Below, one piece after another: positions 4,618 to 7,126 of a stretch of DNA of 7,126 bases. Where the stretch lies: positions 1 to 7,126 of the forward strand of contig USEM01000033.1 of assembly GCA_900553695.1 (NCBI GenBank), in the 5' to 3' direction. Origin of the DNA: an uncultured Clostridium sp. Its GTDB lineage: Bacteria; Bacillota; Clostridia; TANB77; CAG-508. The first letter of the stretch is position 1; each line of letters opens with the position of its first letter. A program made the translations under genes and the position numbers. Below the pieces are notes generated by a model. It was not told where the DNA came from. It worked only from the letters and a program-made list of their open reading frames with translations, and made no database searches.

Positions 4618-6108
4618 CTATTTTGTGTAATAAAAGCCTTCATCTGCTAGATGCCAACTACCTATAAAGTATATATAGATATTGTTATCTAGGTTTACTT
4701 GTGGGGTTAATACTTGCTTTCCGCCTTTATCTATTGCACCCCATAACCCATTTTGTTTTACTGCAGCAAAACCATATTTATTTTGTTCTGTTGCTTCATC
4801 ATATATATAGTTTACTACAACATTTCCTTGGCTATCTACAAAGCCATATTTTCCGTCCTTTTTGCTTACATATAAAGTATTTCTAGTAAGTATATCTTTT
4901 ACTTGTTTTTCTTCAAATTTATATGTGTAGTATTTATCTAGCCCATCAATTCTTGCTTTTATATAATCTTCTTCAAATACGAAAATTCCTTTTAATTTTT
5001 CAGTTAGGTTATTATCAAATATGCTTGTTTCAGTTTCTGTTTTGTCTGCTATAATTATATCTTTATCAGCCCAATATGTCATGTTTAGATATTCAAATCC
5101 AATTGAACTTACATTATCAGTATTTATTATTCCGTATTTTGAGTTTAATTTAGCTATATAGTATACTGAAAATGCATAGTTTAGTTCTTCATACATTGGT
5201 TCTATTTTTACTTCTCCTGATGTTGTTATTATTCCATATTTTTCGCCTTGTTTAACTATTACATAGTCTCCTTTTGAATATGTGTAATCATCATAGCTTT
5301 TATTAAGTACTTCCCCCTTTTTGTTTATTAGTGTCCATTTATTATCAATGCTTGCTGCATAAATTTCTGTACTTCCTAAGTATTTAATATCTTTATATGC
5401 AGGTGCTACAATTACTGTACCACTAGTACTTATTACTCCAGAATTTCCTGCTTCATCTACTATTTTGTATTCGTTTTTATATCCTTCTTTTAGAAGCTCA
5501 ATATTTGCATATTCTAATGGTACTATAATTTGACCTATTGCATTTACAATACCAACTTTGTTGTCTTTTTTTACTATAAGATTTTCTTTTACACTTTTTA
5601 GTGCCGTTATCTCATCATATTCTGCTTTTAATATAACTTTTCCATCGCAATCTATTAAACCATATTTTCCATTTTTGTATACTCTAATTAGGTTGTTTTC
5701 ATACCAAATATTTTGTTTAGAATCATAATTTTCAATTGCTTCTACTCTTTCATATTCTTTGAATAGTTCTTCTTGCTTTTCGTTTATTGCTTTTGTTTTA
5801 TATGTTCCGGTTTCTTCGTTTACATCATATGCATAGATAAACACTGGTTTTTCTGGATTTGGAATTGCAACCATTTCATCAAATTTTGTATCTATTATTA
5901 CTTTTCCTGTGTTATCTATTACTCCCCATTTTCCATCTACATATGTAGGAAAGTATTTACTTTTTTCTAGTTGAATTTTATCTGCTTCTTTACTTAATAT
6001 TTTGTTTATTGTTACAATTATCATTATAATTACAAGTATTGTTATAATTGTTCCAAATACCTTTTTTAAGTTTAACTTTGGTTCATCATATCTTTTACCT
6101 TTTCCCAT
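4618..6108 (-). CDS. Membrane-anchored WG-repeat protein
   Basis: This 496-residue protein has a basic N-terminus (MGKGKRYDEPKLNLKK), one hydrophobic segment (about 17-38) and no cleavage site, so it is predicted to be N-in with a large extracytoplasmic part. That part is built of about nine WG beta-repeats of the form GKWGVID..GKVII....FDE, near 58-80, 146-169, 181-203, 222-242, 256-276, 288-309, 322-343, 417-439 and 452-470; the one at 345-410 is degenerate. WG repeats are widespread in Firmicutes; their function is mostly unknown, and binding or envelope scaffolding are guesses. The tail YFIGSWHLADEGFYYTK is aromatic-rich and differs from the repeats. I chose ATG 6108, with AAAGGA (6119-6124) 10 nt upstream. 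A TTG at 6141 extends the frame by 11 codons, but it lies at or before the predicted transcript start. It is the first gene of the likely WG-acpS-oxidoreductase operon. Confidence 0.88.
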   Translation of the reverse strand: MGKGKRYDEPKLNLKKVFGTIITILVIIMIIVTINKILSKEADKIQLEKSKYFPTYVDGKWGVIDNTGKVIIDTKFDEMVAIPNPEKPVFIYAYDVNEETGTYKTKAINEKQEELFKEYERVEAIENYDSKQNIWYENNLIRVYKNGKYGLIDCDGKVILKAEYDEITALKSVKENLIVKKDNKVGIVNAIGQIIVPLEYANIELLKEGYKNEYKIVDEAGNSGVISTSGTVIVAPAYKDIKYLGSTEIYAASIDNKWTLINKKGEVLNKSYDDYTYSKGDYVIVKQGEKYGIITTSGEVKIEPMYEELNYAFSVYYIAKLNSKYGIINTDNVSSIGFEYLNMTYWADKDIIIADKTETETSIFDNNLTEKLKGIFVFEEDYIKARIDGLDKYYTYKFEEKQVKDILTRNTLYVSKKDGKYGFVDSQGNVVVNYIYDEATEQNKYGFAAVKQNGLWGAIDKGGKQVLTPQVNLDNNIYIYFIGSWHLADEGFYYTK

Positions 6109-6144
6109 TTTCAAACATTCCTTTCGTACATATTCTTGCAATAT

Positions 6145-6174
6145 ACTATATCATATTTTGTACATTATTTTCAA
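6145..6174 (-). promoter_or_regulatory. Promoter of the WG-repeat/acpS/oxidoreductase operon
   Basis: On the minus strand TTGAAA (6169-6174), an 18-bp spacer and TATAGT (6145-6150) are present, with TGA before the -10 (extended -10). The predicted transcript start is near 6138, about 30 nt before the ATG at 6108. It lies directly behind the terminator of the surface protein gene. Confidence 0.75.
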
Positions 6175-6198
6175 GTTTTTTAGTAAATTTGGTTGAAT

Positions 6199-6234
6199 AA
6201 AAAAAGAGATAAGTCTTTTTAAAACTTATCTCTT
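6199..6234 (-). terminator. Terminator of the surface protein gene
   Basis: An 11-bp perfect stem, AAGAGATAAGT (6204-6214) and ACTTATCTCTT (6224-6234), with a 9-nt loop is followed on the minus strand by seven U (6199-6205). It begins 6 nt after the stop codon of the surface protein gene. The plus strand has no T-tract after the stem, so it works only leftwards. Confidence 0.92.
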
Positions 6235-6240
6235 ATAAGA

Positions 6241-7126
6241 TTATGCTATATCTTTATATTTCTTCAAGCCAACTGCTGCTATTCCAAGTAATGCAATTGT
6301 TGCTGCAATTCCTATTGTTATAGTTGTTCCTGCACCTGTATTTGGAATTACTTTTCCTCCTGATGTATTGTTTCCGTTATTACTGTTATTGCCATTGTTA
6401 CTGTTATTGCCATTATTACTATTGTTATTGTTGTTATCATTGCTTATTGTAGCTTTGCAATCTGTACATTTTCCGTTTGAACCTTTATTATGGTTTCCCG
6501 TTACATTTCTGTTACATTTATCACATGTTCCACTGTGTGTGCCATCTCCATTGTCTTTCCAATTTGTTACTGTATGTTTTTCTTTATTTCTTATTTCCCC
6601 ACATTTTGTACATTCTTCCCAGTGATTTGTCTCATCGCTCTTGTCTTGCCAGTTGTGTTCACAATCTGTTGCTGGTTTTGTTGTTCCACAGTCTTTGCAC
6701 TTGTCATCTGTTCCATATTGATGATCCTCTGTTACATTCCTGTTACATTTATCACATGTTCCACTATGCGTTCCATCTCCATTGTTTTTCCAATTTGTTA
6801 CTGTATGCTTTTCTTTATCTTTTATTTCTCCACATTTTGTACATTCTTCCCAGTGGTTTGTCTCATCGCTCTTGTCTTGCCAGTTATGTTCACAATCTGT
6901 TGCTGGTTTTGTTGTTCCACAGTCTTTGCACTTATCATCTGTTCCATATTTATGGTCCTCTGTTACATTTTGGTTACATTTATCACATGTTCCACTATGT
7001 GTGCCATTCCCATTGTCTGTCCACGTTGTTATTGTATGTGTTTCCTCGTCTCCTTCATATGTTTCTGTACATGTTGCTTCTGTACACTTATATTTTGCTT
7101 TATGGCCTGTTTCTGTTTGTTCATAT
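6241..7126 (-). CDS. Cell-wall-anchored Cys-rich repeat protein, C-terminal part (5' end outside window)
   Basis: This open frame enters from the right edge and ends at TAA 6241-6243; about 295 residues are visible. Most of it is a 77-residue repeat present twice in full and a third time in divergent form. Each unit carries three CxxC pairs with nearby histidines, as in HWEECTKCG and HSGTCDKCN followed 7-8 residues later by His. These look like small zinc-knuckle modules, though disulfides are an alternative outside the cell. A low-complexity Asn/Ser/Gly linker (NNGNNS repeats) follows, then IPNTG, a hydrophobic segment of about 20 residues and the basic tail KKYKDIA. That order is the classic sortase sorting signal, here an LPXTG variant with Ile, so the protein is probably linked to peptidoglycan. 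Its N-terminal domain, which may define its function, is not visible. A terminator lies just past the stop. Confidence 0.9.
   Translation of the reverse strand, partial: YEQTETGHKAKYKCTEATCTETYEGDEETHTITTWTDNGNGTHSGTCDKCNQNVTEDHKYGTDDKCKDCGTTKPATDCEHNWQDKSDETNHWEECTKCGEIKDKEKHTVTNWKNNGDGTHSGTCDKCNRNVTEDHQYGTDDKCKDCGTTKPATDCEHNWQDKSDETNHWEECTKCGEIRNKEKHTVTNWKDNGDGTHSGTCDKCNRNVTGNHNKGSNGKCTDCKATISNDNNNNNSNNGNNSNNGNNSNNGNNTSGGKVIPNTGAGTTITIGIAATIALLGIAAVGLKKYKDIA
6371..6440 (-). repeat. Short tandem repeat coding for an Asn-Ser-Gly linker
   Basis: The minus strand has an approximately 18-bp period (GGCAATAACAGTAACAAT and variants) that encodes NNGNNS-type units, flanked by a degenerate AAT/AAC run. 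It forms the wall-spanning spacer before the sorting signal and is a candidate for length variation by slippage. Confidence 0.8.
6501..7040 (-). repeat. 231-bp direct repeats in the surface protein gene
   Basis: Two full copies (6501-6731 and 6732-6962) are exactly 231 bp apart. By hand count they differ at about 14 positions, or about 94% identity. A third copy starts at 6963 and diverges after about 7040. Each copy encodes the 77-residue cysteine-rich unit. The period is a multiple of three, so copy gain or loss keeps the frame. Confidence 0.92.

Noticed and set aside
6109..6141. TTG at 6141 as start of the WG-repeat gene
   Set aside because: It lies at or before the predicted transcript start (about 6138) and has no ribosome binding site; ATG 6108 has AAAGGA at proper spacing.
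6501..7040. CRISPR-like array
   Set aside because: The repeats are 231 bp, contiguous and protein-coding, with no unique spacers.

Overview
The window looks like a chromosomal segment of a low-GC, spore-forming Gram-positive bacterium of class Clostridia, probably a gut-type lineage. The support is the AT-rich base composition, AGGAGG-type ribosome binding sites, strong sigma-A-like promoters, a YlmC/YmxH-family sporulation gene, a cell-wall-anchored protein with an LPXTG-like tail, and the 5' part of a 16S rRNA gene. I cannot assign a genus from the 16S fragment by eye.

Almost everything is on the minus strand. From the right edge leftwards: the 3' part of a repetitive, cysteine-rich surface protein gene (6241 to the edge) closed by a good terminator; a likely operon starting at a promoter near 6145-6174 with a membrane-anchored WG-repeat protein, acpS (holo-ACP synthase) and a FAD-dependent oxidoreductase; tRNA-Arg(ACG) and tRNA-Pro(TGG), each with its own promoter and with a shared terminator; yqeY; and an uncharacterised helix-turn-helix-like gene with its own near-consensus promoter. 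The only plus-strand gene is the small YlmC/YmxH-family gene (928-1161). It converges on the helix-turn-helix gene, and both stop codons lie inside one terminator hairpin. To its left, two tandem rRNA promoters on the minus strand drive a leader of about 200 nt and the 16S rRNA gene, which runs off the left edge.

The most notable observation is that the oxidoreductase is split. The FAD domain ends at a TGA at 2881-2883, but a complete Rieske [2Fe-2S] domain (CKHLGC and CPCHG) continues in the +1 frame to 2652. This is the usual C-terminal domain of YhfW-like oxidoreductases. The change of frame sits at a GGAGGGG stretch immediately before the stop, so a recent frameshift, a sequencing error or +1 recoding are all possible.

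Other points of interest are the duplicated rRNA promoter core, the 231-bp repeats in the surface protein gene, and the palindrome between promoter and start of the unknown helix-turn-helix gene. I see no CRISPR array, transposase, phage gene or clearly novel multi-gene system.
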